Shown here: piece after piece, positions 17,548 to 24,981 of the stretch
Position numbering within the stretch: the first letter of the stretch is position 1
Layout: the number at the start of each line of letters is the position of its first letter
Assembly: GCF_000690055.1 (NCBI RefSeq)
Contig: NZ_JJNZ01000005.1
Coordinates: 1 to 35,230 of the forward strand
DNA: 35,230 nt
Direction: 5' to 3'
Source: Pseudoalteromonas fuliginea
Lineage (GTDB): Bacteria > Pseudomonadota > Gammaproteobacteria > Enterobacterales > Alteromonadaceae
Translations under genes and position numbers: made by a program
Notes under the pieces: generated by a model
Databases searched by the model: none
Told to the model about the DNA's origin: nothing
Seen by the model: the letters and a program-made list of their open reading frames with translations, nothing else

Positions 17548-17715
17548 ATGTCTTATAAATATAATGGGTCTATGATCCAAATTGCACATCCAGTGCAATC
17601 AATTTCAGTAAACAAACATCGTGTAATCTTTAGTGATACACAAGGTTTAAAAAATGCATTATTTCAAAAAGCGAGTGATGCACGCCAATTTGTTAAATGG
17701 CTAAAAGCTAGTTAA
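17548..17715 (+). CDS. Small protein of 55 residues, function unknown
   Basis: The frame reads MSYKYNGSMIQIAHPVQSIS and ends FVKWLKAS before TAA. It has its own promoter-like sequence upstream, a GTGAG ribosome site at suitable distance and a good terminator 50 bases downstream, so it looks like a complete independent gene. The protein is basic and soluble, without cysteines, signal peptide or membrane span. The C-terminal third could form a helix with FVKWLK as its end. I do not recognise a family. Confidence 0.65.
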   Translation: MSYKYNGSMIQIAHPVQSISVNKHRVIFSDTQGLKNALFQKASDARQFVKWLKAS

Positions 17716-17763
17716 ACAAAACTTTAATTGCTTTTTATTATTGTGATTATTGAAAATATATTT

Positions 17764-17795
17764 TGCCAGCCTCGTTGCTGGCATTTTACTTTTTA
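17764..17795 (+). terminator. Intrinsic terminator after the 55-residue gene
   Basis: GCCAGC at 17765-17770 pairs with GCTGGC at 17777-17782 (extended by flanking T and A), followed by ATTTTACTTTTT. Confidence 0.75.
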
Positions 17796-17848
17796 GCCCT
17801 TTAATGGTTACAATAGTTTTACAATAATAATTATTGGCAACTGCTGTA

Positions 17849-18685
17849 ATGCTCCGTTTATGTATACTTTTTTTAATGTTTTGTTTTGTAAGCCCTGTAA
17901 GTAATGCTAAAACCATTAATTGGTTAACGCACGACTTTGCACCGTACTACATTTTAAATGGCCAATATCAACACCAAGGCCGCGATGAAAGCATTATATC
18001 CCTACTTGAAAAACAACTACCCGCTATTACCTTTAATCAAATTATCATCCCTTCGGGAAAAGTAATCCAAGAGCTATCAAATACGTCCAATAATACTTGC
18101 GCATTATCTCTTTATAAAAATGATTACCGAAAAAAGCATATTTACTTTACAGACGAAAGCTCAACTACAGGCCTATCACCTTCTGTTGCTATGCATAGCA
18201 AGCTTGCAGACGCACTTGAATTGCCTGATGCGACTGAAGTGTCATTATTAGATTTAATACGTGATAAAAAGCTAACACTCGGCATATCAATGAGTCGTTC
18301 TTATGGAAAAGAGATAGATTCGGTTATAAACACAACTCCCGATATAGATTTAGTAATAAGACCTACTCGCGACAGCTTAGCGAGCCTTACTTATATGCTT
18401 AATTTAAAACGGATTGATATTTTATTGGGTTACCCAAGCGAACATTATTATTTAGCTAAATTAATGAATTTTGATAAAAATTTAACACAACGACCGTTAA
18501 TTGAATCCCCTGCGTTAAGTTATGGCTTTATTGGTTGCACTAAAAATGAGCAAGGTGCAAAAGATATAGCAATGCTTAATGAGCAACTCAAAGTAATAAA
18601 AAAAACACCAGCTTATAATGATGTGCTAATGCGCTGGTTGCCAGAGCATTTAAGGCCTTTATTGCAAGAGCGTATAGAAAAATAA
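17849..18685 (+). CDS. Periplasmic substrate-binding-like protein (TIGR02285-like)
   Basis: About 278 residues from the ATG at 17849; an in-frame TTG 15 bases upstream is less likely. A signal peptide (LRLCILFLMFCFVSPVSNA) is followed by INWLTHDFAPYYI, the typical start of solute-binding protein family 3 (PF00497-like) domains. The length and the lack of a neighbouring ABC permease or ATPase fit the orphan binding proteins often annotated as TIGR02285. The ligand is unknown. The gene converges with the yceI unit. Confidence 0.75.
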   Translation: MLRLCILFLMFCFVSPVSNAKTINWLTHDFAPYYILNGQYQHQGRDESIISLLEKQLPAITFNQIIIPSGKVIQELSNTSNNTCALSLYKNDYRKKHIYFTDESSTTGLSPSVAMHSKLADALELPDATEVSLLDLIRDKKLTLGISMSRSYGKEIDSVINTTPDIDLVIRPTRDSLASLTYMLNLKRIDILLGYPSEHYYLAKLMNFDKNLTQRPLIESPALSYGFIGCTKNEQGAKDIAMLNEQLKVIKKTPAYNDVLMRWLPEHLRPLLQERIEK

Positions 18686-18694
18686 GTATTTATA

Positions 18695-18719
18695 GAAAAA
18701 AACGCCATTAAAAATGACG
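18695..18719 (-). terminator. Intrinsic terminator of the b561-YceI unit
   Basis: On the minus strand CGTCATT pairs with AATGGCG (one G:T) around a three-base loop and is followed by seven T. It lies about 34 bases past the yceI stop codon. Confidence 0.75.
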
Positions 18720-18752
18720 CTGTTTATTGTTTATAATTAAGTATTTTATATA

Positions 18753-19328
18753 TTACTGACGAATACCTTCAATAAATAAACCTATATCTACATGGGTAGA
18801 GGCTGGCCCTAAATTGTAATCAATACCGTAGTCGGTAAGCTTAAGGCTTGTTTCACCTTCAAAGCCTACACGGTAACCACCCCATGGATCTTTACCTTCA
18901 CCCACTTTATCAATTTCAAAAGTAATGGTTTTGGTTACACCATGCAGCGTAAAATCACCTGTTACTTGACCTGAATCGTCTTCAAATTTAATACTGGTGC
19001 TTTTAAACGTCGCTGTTGGGTATTTATCAACATTTAAAAACTCTTTACCACGAAGGTGTTTATCGCGCTCTGCATGATTAGAATCAAGGCTTGTTGTATC
19101 TATATTAACCATAATTTGCGACGCATTAGGGCTTTTAGCATCGTAGTTAAATTTACCATCAAAGGTATTAAAACGGCCATGTAACCAGCTGTAACCTAAA
19201 TGTTTAATTTTAAAGTTTACAAATGCATGAGCACCCTTTGTGTCAATTACATAGTCGGCTGCATTAGCAGTTGTTACCGATAACATCATTGCAGCCGAAA
19301 CGGCTGTGCTTACTAATAATTTTTTCAT
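18753..19328 (-). CDS. yceI: YceI family periplasmic protein
   Basis: Lipocalin-like beta-barrel that binds long isoprenoid-type ligands in the family. The start at 19328 (MKKLLVST) is preferred because AAAGG lies nine bases upstream; an ATG at 19337 sits directly on that site. The signal peptide ends at TANA before ADYVID, giving an export product of about 168 residues. Family signs are the N-terminal YVIDTKGAHAFVNFKIKHLGYSWLHGRF and the central TLHGVTKTITFEI. It starts one base after the cytochrome b561 stop codon, so the two are translationally coupled, as in E. coli yceJ-yceI. Confidence 0.9.
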   Translation of the reverse strand: MKKLLVSTAVSAAMMLSVTTANAADYVIDTKGAHAFVNFKIKHLGYSWLHGRFNTFDGKFNYDAKSPNASQIMVNIDTTSLDSNHAERDKHLRGKEFLNVDKYPTATFKSTSIKFEDDSGQVTGDFTLHGVTKTITFEIDKVGEGKDPWGGYRVGFEGETSLKLTDYGIDYNLGPASTHVDIGLFIEGIRQ

Positions 19329-19329
19329 T

Positions 19330-19881
19330 TTAATCATCCTTTAATGGTTTGATCATTCTGATTAAGGTTTTATCTTTATCGATAAAGTGATGTTTTAACG
19401 CCCCTAGTGCATGCAATACTGCGAACCCGATTAATGTGCACGCGCTGTAATAATGTACTTTTCCTGCAATATCGGCTTGGTCATCAAAGGCAAAATCAAG
19501 CGCTGATACATTAAATAAAGTAAATACTTCTATTGGACGCCCGTCTGCGGTTGATATTAAATACCCTGCAACAACAATAACAGCCAAAATAATATACATA
19601 GCAATATGCGCAGTATGTGCTAATTGGTTCATGCCTATACTTTCACCTAATGGTTTAGGCTGTGTAGATAAAGCACGCCATACAATTCTAAATAAAAATA
19701 CGGCCACGAGTGTAATACCAATACTCTTATGTAAATCGAGAGAGCCTTTATACCAACTATCGTAATAAGTAAGCTCAACCATATATAAACCTAAACCAAA
19801 CAGGCCAAAAATAGTCAATGCCATTAGCCAATGTAAAATAATGGCGACAAGTCCGTAAGATGAAGGTGTATTTTTAAACAT
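19330..19881 (-). CDS. Cytochrome b561
   Basis: A 183-residue di-heme inner-membrane cytochrome with four membrane segments (roughly 10-32, 48-67, 87-110 and 145-165). Candidate heme-ligand histidines lie in ILHWLMAL, DLHKSIGI, AHIAMYI and VLHALGALKHHF, the arrangement of the bacterial b561/YodB-YceJ group, which moves electrons between the quinone pool and an acceptor. It is the first gene of a two-gene unit with yceI. The electron partner is unknown. Confidence 0.87.
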   Translation of the reverse strand: MFKNTPSSYGLVAIILHWLMALTIFGLFGLGLYMVELTYYDSWYKGSLDLHKSIGITLVAVFLFRIVWRALSTQPKPLGESIGMNQLAHTAHIAMYIILAVIVVAGYLISTADGRPIEVFTLFNVSALDFAFDDQADIAGKVHYYSACTLIGFAVLHALGALKHHFIDKDKTLIRMIKPLKDD

Positions 19882-20018
19882 GTGTAACGTCCTATAATGC
19901 TATGACGTTACAATATAGTGCATAGCCTTAAATGAAAATAACATTTACAAACACTTTACGTGCGTACACGCACAGAACTTTGATAATTAAAGTCAGTTTT
20001 AGAATTAAACAGATAAGT

Positions 20019-20855
20019 TTATAGGGTGGATTGCTCGCTCAAGCTGACATAAATTAAGCTCTCTGGGCTTACTTGCAAACAGGTAACAAATCCTTCTTTA
20101 ATGAGCTCAAGCATGGCTATAAAACTAACCACCACACCACTACGCCCTTCATCAGGCGTAAAAAGCGCATTAAATACCACCGCCGAGTTTGCCTGCGATA
20201 GCTGTTGTAATATTTGGCTCATTCTCTCTCGGGTTGAGAGTACTTCGGCAGTAATTTGATGATGTTCAAACGTTTTTGCTCGCGCCATAACATCACTCAA
20301 CGCCAGCATTAAGTCTTTAAGTTCAATATCGGGGAGGTTTTGACTTGTGTTTTCATTTATTGGCATAGCGGCATGCGCTATAAAAATATCACGCCCAACA
20401 CGGGGGATATCATCGAGGTTTTCGGCGGCTTTTTTAAATAACTCATATTCTTGTAGACGTTTAATAAGCTCAGCGCGAGGGTCTTCTTCCTCTTCAAGCT
20501 CTTCGTGTACAGGAAGTAATAAGCGCGACTTAATTTGTGCAAGTAACGCGGCCATAACTAAATATTCACCGGCAAGTTCGAGTTGAAACTCGGTCATCAT
20601 TTCAACGTAACTTACATACTGCTCTGTAATACTAAAAATAGAAAGGTCGAGCACATCAAGCTTATGCTTTTTAATTAAATAAAGCAGTAAATCGAGCGGG
20701 CCTTCAAAGGTTTCTAATATTATTTCGAGCGCATCGGGCGGAATATATAAGTCTTCTGGTTTATCTACAACCGCTTTACCATGCAAAAAAGCCAGTGGCA
20801 GCTTTTGCTGCACTGGCTTTTCACTACTTTTTGTATCAGCAGTATTTTCGCTCAC
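20019..20855 (-). CDS. scpA: Segregation and condensation protein A
   Basis: Kleisin subunit that bridges SMC heads in the bacterial condensin. Starts with GTG at 20855, six bases after the yciO stop codon. The 278 residues begin with a polar tail of about 45 residues, then the N-terminal kleisin domain (LETFEGPLDLLLYLIKKHKLDVLDL near 48-72), the acidic linker ELEEEEDPRAELIKRLQEYE and a C-terminal winged helix. ScpB, its usual partner and usual downstream neighbour, is not encoded next to it: cytochrome b561 follows after 137 bases. Confidence 0.92.
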   Translation of the reverse strand: MSENTADTKSSEKPVQQKLPLAFLHGKAVVDKPEDLYIPPDALEIILETFEGPLDLLLYLIKKHKLDVLDLSIFSITEQYVSYVEMMTEFQLELAGEYLVMAALLAQIKSRLLLPVHEELEEEEDPRAELIKRLQEYELFKKAAENLDDIPRVGRDIFIAHAAMPINENTSQNLPDIELKDLMLALSDVMARAKTFEHHQITAEVLSTRERMSQILQQLSQANSAVVFNALFTPDEGRSGVVVSFIAMLELIKEGFVTCLQVSPESLIYVSLSEQSTL

Positions 20856-20861
20856 TTGTTA

Positions 20862-21482
20862 TTACTCAAACGGGCTTGTATCACCACAGCCAACACGTAA
20901 TATTTGAACTTCATCTTCTGACAAATCGATTACTGTGGTTGCTTGCTCTGGCAAGTAACCACCGTGAATAATTAAATCAACGTGCTTATCTAATCGCTCT
21001 AATATTTCATCAGGATCTGATTCTGTAAATTGTTGCCCTGGTAAAATTAAAGAACACGACATTAGCGGCTCGCCAAGTTCGGCAAGTAACGCACAAGCAA
21101 TTGGGTGTTCAATTACACGCATGCCAATGGTTTTTTTCTTGTCGTTTAATAAACGCTTAGGGACTTCTTTTGTGCCTTTAAAAATAAAGGTATAAGGCCC
21201 TGGCGTATTATTTTTAATTAATCTAAATAGCTGGTTATCTACACGTGCATAAGTAGATAGCTCCGATAAATCACGGCAAACTAGCGTAAAATTATCGTTT
21301 TTTTCAATACCACGAATACGCTCTATGCGCTCTTTGGCTTGCTTATTACCAATGTTACAGCCAATGGCATAGCCCGAATCTGTTGGGTAAACAACAACAC
21401 CGCCTTGTTTAATAATATCAACGGCTTGACTAATCAATCTTGGTTGCGGGTTATCAGGATGAATATGGAATAATTGACTCAT
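20862..21482 (-). CDS. yciO: YciO/Sua5/YrdC family protein (threonylcarbamoyl-AMP synthase-like)
   Basis: Starts at the ATG at 21482 (MSQLFHIHPDNPQPRL), which matches E. coli YciO; the longer frame to 21518 is a readthrough of the gene upstream. The protein has 206 residues with the YrdC fold. KQGGVVVYPTDSGYAIGC and the KNNTPGPYTFIFKG motif line the ATP/threonine pocket, and KKKTIGMRV follows. The family makes L-threonylcarbamoyl-AMP for tRNA t6A, but the YciO branch has weak or different activity. ATGA overlap with rnm indicates translational coupling. Confidence 0.9.
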   Translation of the reverse strand: MSQLFHIHPDNPQPRLISQAVDIIKQGGVVVYPTDSGYAIGCNIGNKQAKERIERIRGIEKNDNFTLVCRDLSELSTYARVDNQLFRLIKNNTPGPYTFIFKGTKEVPKRLLNDKKKTIGMRVIEHPIACALLAELGEPLMSCSLILPGQQFTESDPDEILERLDKHVDLIIHGGYLPEQATTVIDLSEDEVQILRVGCGDTSPFE

Positions 21483-22333
21483 GTTAATGCCCCTTCTTGT
21501 TCTTCCCAAACTTGCCAAACACCTTGGCAGTCTTTCGGTAAGTATAAATTTTTGCCAAGCTCTAAATAGCTTGTCGGAAAATGAAAATCAGACCCTTGCG
21601 AGCAAAGTAGTTCGTACTCACGGCTGAGTTCACCTAAAAATTGACGTTCGCTTGGCGCCTGTTGAGGTTGTGCAACTTCCATTGCGTCTCCTCCTACACT
21701 TTTAAATTCTACTAATAATTTGCGTAGCCACTTGTTTGACATTTGATAGCTACTTGGGTGCGCAAGTACAGCAACACCACCAGCGGCATGTATTGCTTCA
21801 ATAGCGGTTTGCATAGTGCACCAGCAACTTGGCACGTAGCCTGTTTTACCACGCCCTAAGTACTTTTTAAAAACACCCGGAAAATTTTTAGCTACACCGC
21901 GCTCAATAAGGGCGCGTGCAAAATGTGCGCGCGTAATTTGCGCATCCTTTGCCAGCTCTTTAGCTTGCTCGTAAATGCCATCAAATCCATTTTTTGCAAG
22001 GCGTGCGCCAATTTCTAGCGCACGCTCTTCTCGCTTTTGCTGCTGAGCCGATAATAAAGAGGTAAGGTCAATATTATTAATATCAATATTTAAACCTACA
22101 ATATGAATTTCGAAGCTTTCCCATTTGGTAGACACTTCGGTACCCGTTATTAATGAAAGCGGTAAGTTTTCTGCTTTAATAAATTGCTGAGCAGGCTTAA
22201 TAGCTGCCACAGTGTCATGATCGGTAATAGCAAACACATCAATATTTTTATCAACAGCGCGATGCAATAATTCTTCAACCGTTAAACGCCCGTCTGAATG
22301 TGTGGTATGGCTATGTAAATCATATTTTATCAA
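21479..22333 (-). CDS. rnm: RNase AM (PHP-domain 5'-3' exoribonuclease)
   Basis: A 284-residue PHP-family phosphoesterase. Metal-binding motifs are HSHTTHSDG at 7-15, ITDHDT near 36-41, the AHPSSY histidine near 198 and GSDFHFP near 251-257. E. coli YciV (Rnm) matures the 5' ends of rRNAs and degrades short RNAs and 3',5'-bisphosphates. It is first in the rnm-yciO-scpA unit, with an ATGA overlap to yciO, and is divergent from the trp operon, as in several gammaproteobacteria. The TGA ends inside the yciO start. Confidence 0.9.
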   Translation of the reverse strand: MIKYDLHSHTTHSDGRLTVEELLHRAVDKNIDVFAITDHDTVAAIKPAQQFIKAENLPLSLITGTEVSTKWESFEIHIVGLNIDINNIDLTSLLSAQQQKREERALEIGARLAKNGFDGIYEQAKELAKDAQITRAHFARALIERGVAKNFPGVFKKYLGRGKTGYVPSCWCTMQTAIEAIHAAGGVAVLAHPSSYQMSNKWLRKLLVEFKSVGGDAMEVAQPQQAPSERQFLGELSREYELLCSQGSDFHFPTSYLELGKNLYLPKDCQGVWQVWEEQEGALT

Positions 22334-22415
22334 AAGAAAACTGCTTAAAATTAAGGGTTACTGGTGTTTATGTAAGTATAACAACTTTTTTGACTAAATT
22401 GTTTTAAATAAACAC

Positions 22416-22445
22416 TTGACACAAAAGCATAAGATACGTTTTACT
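22416..22445 (+). promoter_or_regulatory. Candidate trp promoter
   Basis: A perfect -35 TTGACA at 22416-22421 with a poor -10 (TTTACT at 22440-22445, spacer 18), 35 bases before the first leader ATG. I see no convincing TrpR operator of the ACTAGTTAACTAGT type between 22334 and 22480. Confidence 0.45.
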
Positions 22446-22480
22446 GTAGCCACTTTCAGACACATTAAGAATTAACAATA

Positions 22481-22525
22481 ATGATCAATTCAAACTTAAA
22501 CACTATTTGGTGGTGGCACTCGTAA
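22481..22525 (+). CDS. trpL: First trp leader peptide (MINSNLNTIWWWHS)
   Basis: A 14-codon frame with three consecutive Trp codons at 22508-22516, four codons before... the stop TAA is reached after His and Ser at 22523-22525. This is the classic layout of an attenuation sensor: ribosomes stall on the Trp codons when charged tRNA(Trp) is scarce. The Shine-Dalgarno sequence is weak (AAGAA region). It is followed by the paired regions 1-4 of an attenuator. Confidence 0.88.
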   Translation: MINSNLNTIWWWHS

Positions 22526-22590
22526 TTTTCGGGTGATGAATTGTCGTGTCTAGCAAAAATTCAAAACCCGCAACTATGCGGGTTTTTTTA
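22517..22590 (+). promoter_or_regulatory. First trp attenuator
   Basis: All four alternative pairings can be drawn. Region 1:2 pairs CACTCG (22517-22522) with CGGGTG (22530-22535). The antiterminator 2:3 pairs 22530-22542 with 22558-22570 in 11 of 13 positions. The terminator 3:4 pairs AACCCGCA (22565-22572) with TGCGGGTT (22577-22584), followed by a T run to 22589. Stalling at the Trp codons would cover region 1 and favour 2:3, hence readthrough. Confidence 0.88.
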
Positions 22591-22651
22591 TAACTAAATT
22601 TTACGAAACATATACGTTAAAAATATTTAATAAATTTTGAGGCAGAAAAAC

Positions 22652-22702
22652 ATGAATAACGGTCTTACTCTTACACATCGTTGGTGGTGGCGCCTGATAT
22701 AG
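22652..22702 (+). CDS. trpL2: Second trp leader peptide (MNNGLTLTHRWWWRLI)
   Basis: A 16-codon frame with three consecutive Trp codons at 22682-22690, preceded by a good ribosome site (GAGG at 22639-22642, nine bases before ATG). It starts 62 bases after the T run of the first attenuator and is followed by its own terminator. Its peptide sequence is unlike that of the first leader except for the Trp triplet. The symbol is a convenience label of mine. Confidence 0.85.
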   Translation: MNNGLTLTHRWWWRLI

Positions 22703-22783
22703 CGGGACGGTAATGATCTGTTTGTAATTTAGATATCGTTATTCAAACCCCGCACTGCTAACGCATTGCGGGGTTTAATTTTT
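22677..22783 (+). promoter_or_regulatory. Second trp attenuator
   Basis: The terminator stem AAACCCCGCA (22745-22754) pairs perfectly with TGCGGGGTTT (22767-22776) and is followed by TAATTTTTT. An antiterminator can form from GCGGG (22702-22706) with CCCGC (22749-22753) and TAATGATCT (22711-22719) with AGATATCGTTA (22731-22741, two-base bulge). A weaker early pairing is ATCGTT (22677-22682) with AATGAT (22712-22717). Confidence 0.82.
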
Positions 22784-22797
22784 TGAGGGAATGAGGT

Positions 22798-24366
22798 TTG
22801 ATTTTTAGTCATATAACTACCACACCAGGCGAAGTAACAAGCATTACGCAAGTACGCGACTATATTAGTAGCCCTCTTGCATTATACGCGGCACTTGATA
22901 AGCCTAACTCACTACTGCTTGAATCGGCTGAGATTGATTCTAAAGACAGTGTAAAAAGTTTAATTTTAGTCGACTGTGCACTGCGCATCGTATGCCAAGG
23001 TAAAACAGTCACTATTAATGCTCAATCTAATAATGGGCAACAACTACTTAGCTACTTGCAGGCAAATGTTAAAAGCTGTGATGCCACTTTAGACGGCGAA
23101 ACACTTACCCTTTGTTATTTAGACACTAGCGGCGATACTGACGAAGCGAGCAAGCTCATTGCTGATAACGCATTTAGCGCACTACGTACGTGTATCAACA
23201 GTATTAAAAGCACAACTAACAATCCATTTTCGTTATTTTTAGGCGGCGTATTTGCTTACGATATGGTGGCAAACTTTGAGCAATTAAGTGATGTACCTGA
23301 TGGTGAAAATACCTGCCCAGATTACGTATTTTACTTAGCCGAAACCTTAGTTGTTATTGATCATCAAAAGCAAACAACTGAGCTCATTGGTAATGTATTT
23401 AATGGCCCAGACGTACACGCTAACTGCTTTGAAGTAGGTGAAGAGTTAGAACGATTAAATACACTTTGCGATAACGCAGCAGAATTTAGTGCGGATATGC
23501 AAAGTGGCGAATGTGAGGTAAGCGTTGATATAGACGATGACACTTACTGCGAGCAAGTTGTTAAGCTTAAGAAGAACATTGTAGATGGTGATATTTTTCA
23601 GGTAGTGCCGTCGCGTACATTTTCACTACCTTGCCCTGATTCTTTACATGCGTATAGCCAGCTTAAAAAGCAAAACCCAAGCCCTTACATGTTTTATATG
23701 CGCGATGAAGACTTTGCATTATTTGGCGCGTCTCCTGAGTCGGCCCTTAAGTACGACGTAAGTAATCAGCAAGTAGAAGTTTACCCAATTGCTGGTACTC
23801 GAGCGCGCGGCAAATTTACTAACGGGCAAATAAACCCAGACCTAGACAGCCGCATTGAGTTGGAACTAAGAAACGATCAAAAAGAGCGCGCCGAGCATTT
23901 AATGCTCGTTGATTTAGCCCGTAACGACGTAGCACGTATTAGTGTTGCAGGTACGCGTTTTGCCAAAGAGTTATTAAAAGTAGACCGCTATTCACAGGTA
24001 ATGCATTTAGTATCACGCGTTGTTGGCACATTAAAACCAGAACTTGATGCACTACACGCTTACCAAGCGTGTATGAACATGGGCACCCTTGTTGGTGCAC
24101 CAAAAGTACGTGCTGCTGAGCTTGTACGTCAAACAGAAGGGAAACGCCGTGGCAGTTATGGCGGCGCTGTTGGTTACTTAACCGGTGATGGCGCAATGGA
24201 TAGCTGTATTGTTATTCGCTCTGCTTTTGTTAAAAATAATATCGCGTATGTACAGGCTGGTGCCGGTGTGGTGTTTGACTCAGATCCTATTTCAGAAGCA
24301 AACGAAACTCGCGCTAAAGCACAAGCGGTTATCACCGCCATAAAATCTACGTATAAGGCGGTATAA
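22798..24366 (+). CDS. trpE: Anthranilate synthase component I
   Basis: With TrpG it converts chorismate and glutamine to anthranilate, the first committed step of tryptophan synthesis. Starts with TTG at 22798; GAGGGA at 22785-22790 is a well-placed ribosome site, and the ATG at 22791 opens a different frame that stops after five codons. The protein has 522 residues, with the tryptophan feedback-site motif LLES at 40-43. The chorismate-binding C-terminal domain includes DGDIFQVVPSR, ELRNDQKERAEHLMLVDLARND and GAGVVFDSDP. Tryptophan should therefore both inhibit the enzyme and attenuate the operon. Confidence 0.95.
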   Translation: MIFSHITTTPGEVTSITQVRDYISSPLALYAALDKPNSLLLESAEIDSKDSVKSLILVDCALRIVCQGKTVTINAQSNNGQQLLSYLQANVKSCDATLDGETLTLCYLDTSGDTDEASKLIADNAFSALRTCINSIKSTTNNPFSLFLGGVFAYDMVANFEQLSDVPDGENTCPDYVFYLAETLVVIDHQKQTTELIGNVFNGPDVHANCFEVGEELERLNTLCDNAAEFSADMQSGECEVSVDIDDDTYCEQVVKLKKNIVDGDIFQVVPSRTFSLPCPDSLHAYSQLKKQNPSPYMFYMRDEDFALFGASPESALKYDVSNQQVEVYPIAGTRARGKFTNGQINPDLDSRIELELRNDQKERAEHLMLVDLARNDVARISVAGTRFAKELLKVDRYSQVMHLVSRVVGTLKPELDALHAYQACMNMGTLVGAPKVRAAELVRQTEGKRRGSYGGAVGYLTGDGAMDSCIVIRSAFVKNNIAYVQAGAGVVFDSDPISEANETRAKAQAVITAIKSTYKAV

Positions 24367-24367
24367 A

Positions 24368-24970
24368 ATGAGTAAAGCGAATCCTATTAAAATCTATTTT
24401 TTAGATAACTTTGACTCATTCACATATAACTTAGTTGATGAGCTAACGATGCTTGGCTGCGAACTGGTTGTTTACAGAAACAACATTAGCGCTGAGGTTA
24501 TTTTTAACAAAATGCGCCAAGAGCAAGGCCAAGTGCTATTAGTACTTTCGCCTGGCCCCGGCACACCAAGCGATGCAGGCTGTTTAATGGAGCTTATCGA
24601 ACTCTCTAAAGGCCACTTCCCAATGTTAGGCATTTGTTTAGGCCAACAAGCGTTAACACAAAGCTATGGCGGAGTAATCGGTCACGCGGGTGAAACCGTA
24701 CATGGTAAGTCTTCAATTATTAATTTAGGCGAACATCCTGTATTTGATGGTATGGGCAATACAATGCCTGTAGCACGTTACCATTCATTAATGGCAACAA
24801 AAGTGCCTGATAATATTAAGGTTATTGCCCAGTACGAAGATATCCCAATGGCTATTTATCATCATGATGACAACACATTGGGTTACCAGTTTCATCCAGA
24901 ATCAATACTGACGCCAAACGGCGCAATGCTACTTCAGCAAAGTGTCGCTTACTTAACACGCGCCAAATAA
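24368..24970 (+). CDS. trpG: Anthranilate synthase component II (glutamine amidotransferase)
   Basis: Class I glutaminase subunit that supplies ammonia to TrpE. The 200-residue protein shows SPGPGTP at 61-67, the nucleophile C90 in GICLGQQAL, and the His/Glu pair in YQFHPESIL near 173-181. It is a separate gene and not fused to trpD as in E. coli. It begins one base after the trpE stop codon, implying coupled translation and matched stoichiometry. Confidence 0.95.
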   Translation: MSKANPIKIYFLDNFDSFTYNLVDELTMLGCELVVYRNNISAEVIFNKMRQEQGQVLLVLSPGPGTPSDAGCLMELIELSKGHFPMLGICLGQQALTQSYGGVIGHAGETVHGKSSIINLGEHPVFDGMGNTMPVARYHSLMATKVPDNIKVIAQYEDIPMAIYHHDDNTLGYQFHPESILTPNGAMLLQQSVAYLTRAK

Positions 24971-24981
24971 AAGAGGACATT

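Noticed and set aside
22334..22480. TrpR operator upstream of the trp leader
   Set aside because: No sequence close to the ACTAGT inverted repeat was found; only the -35 box is convincing.
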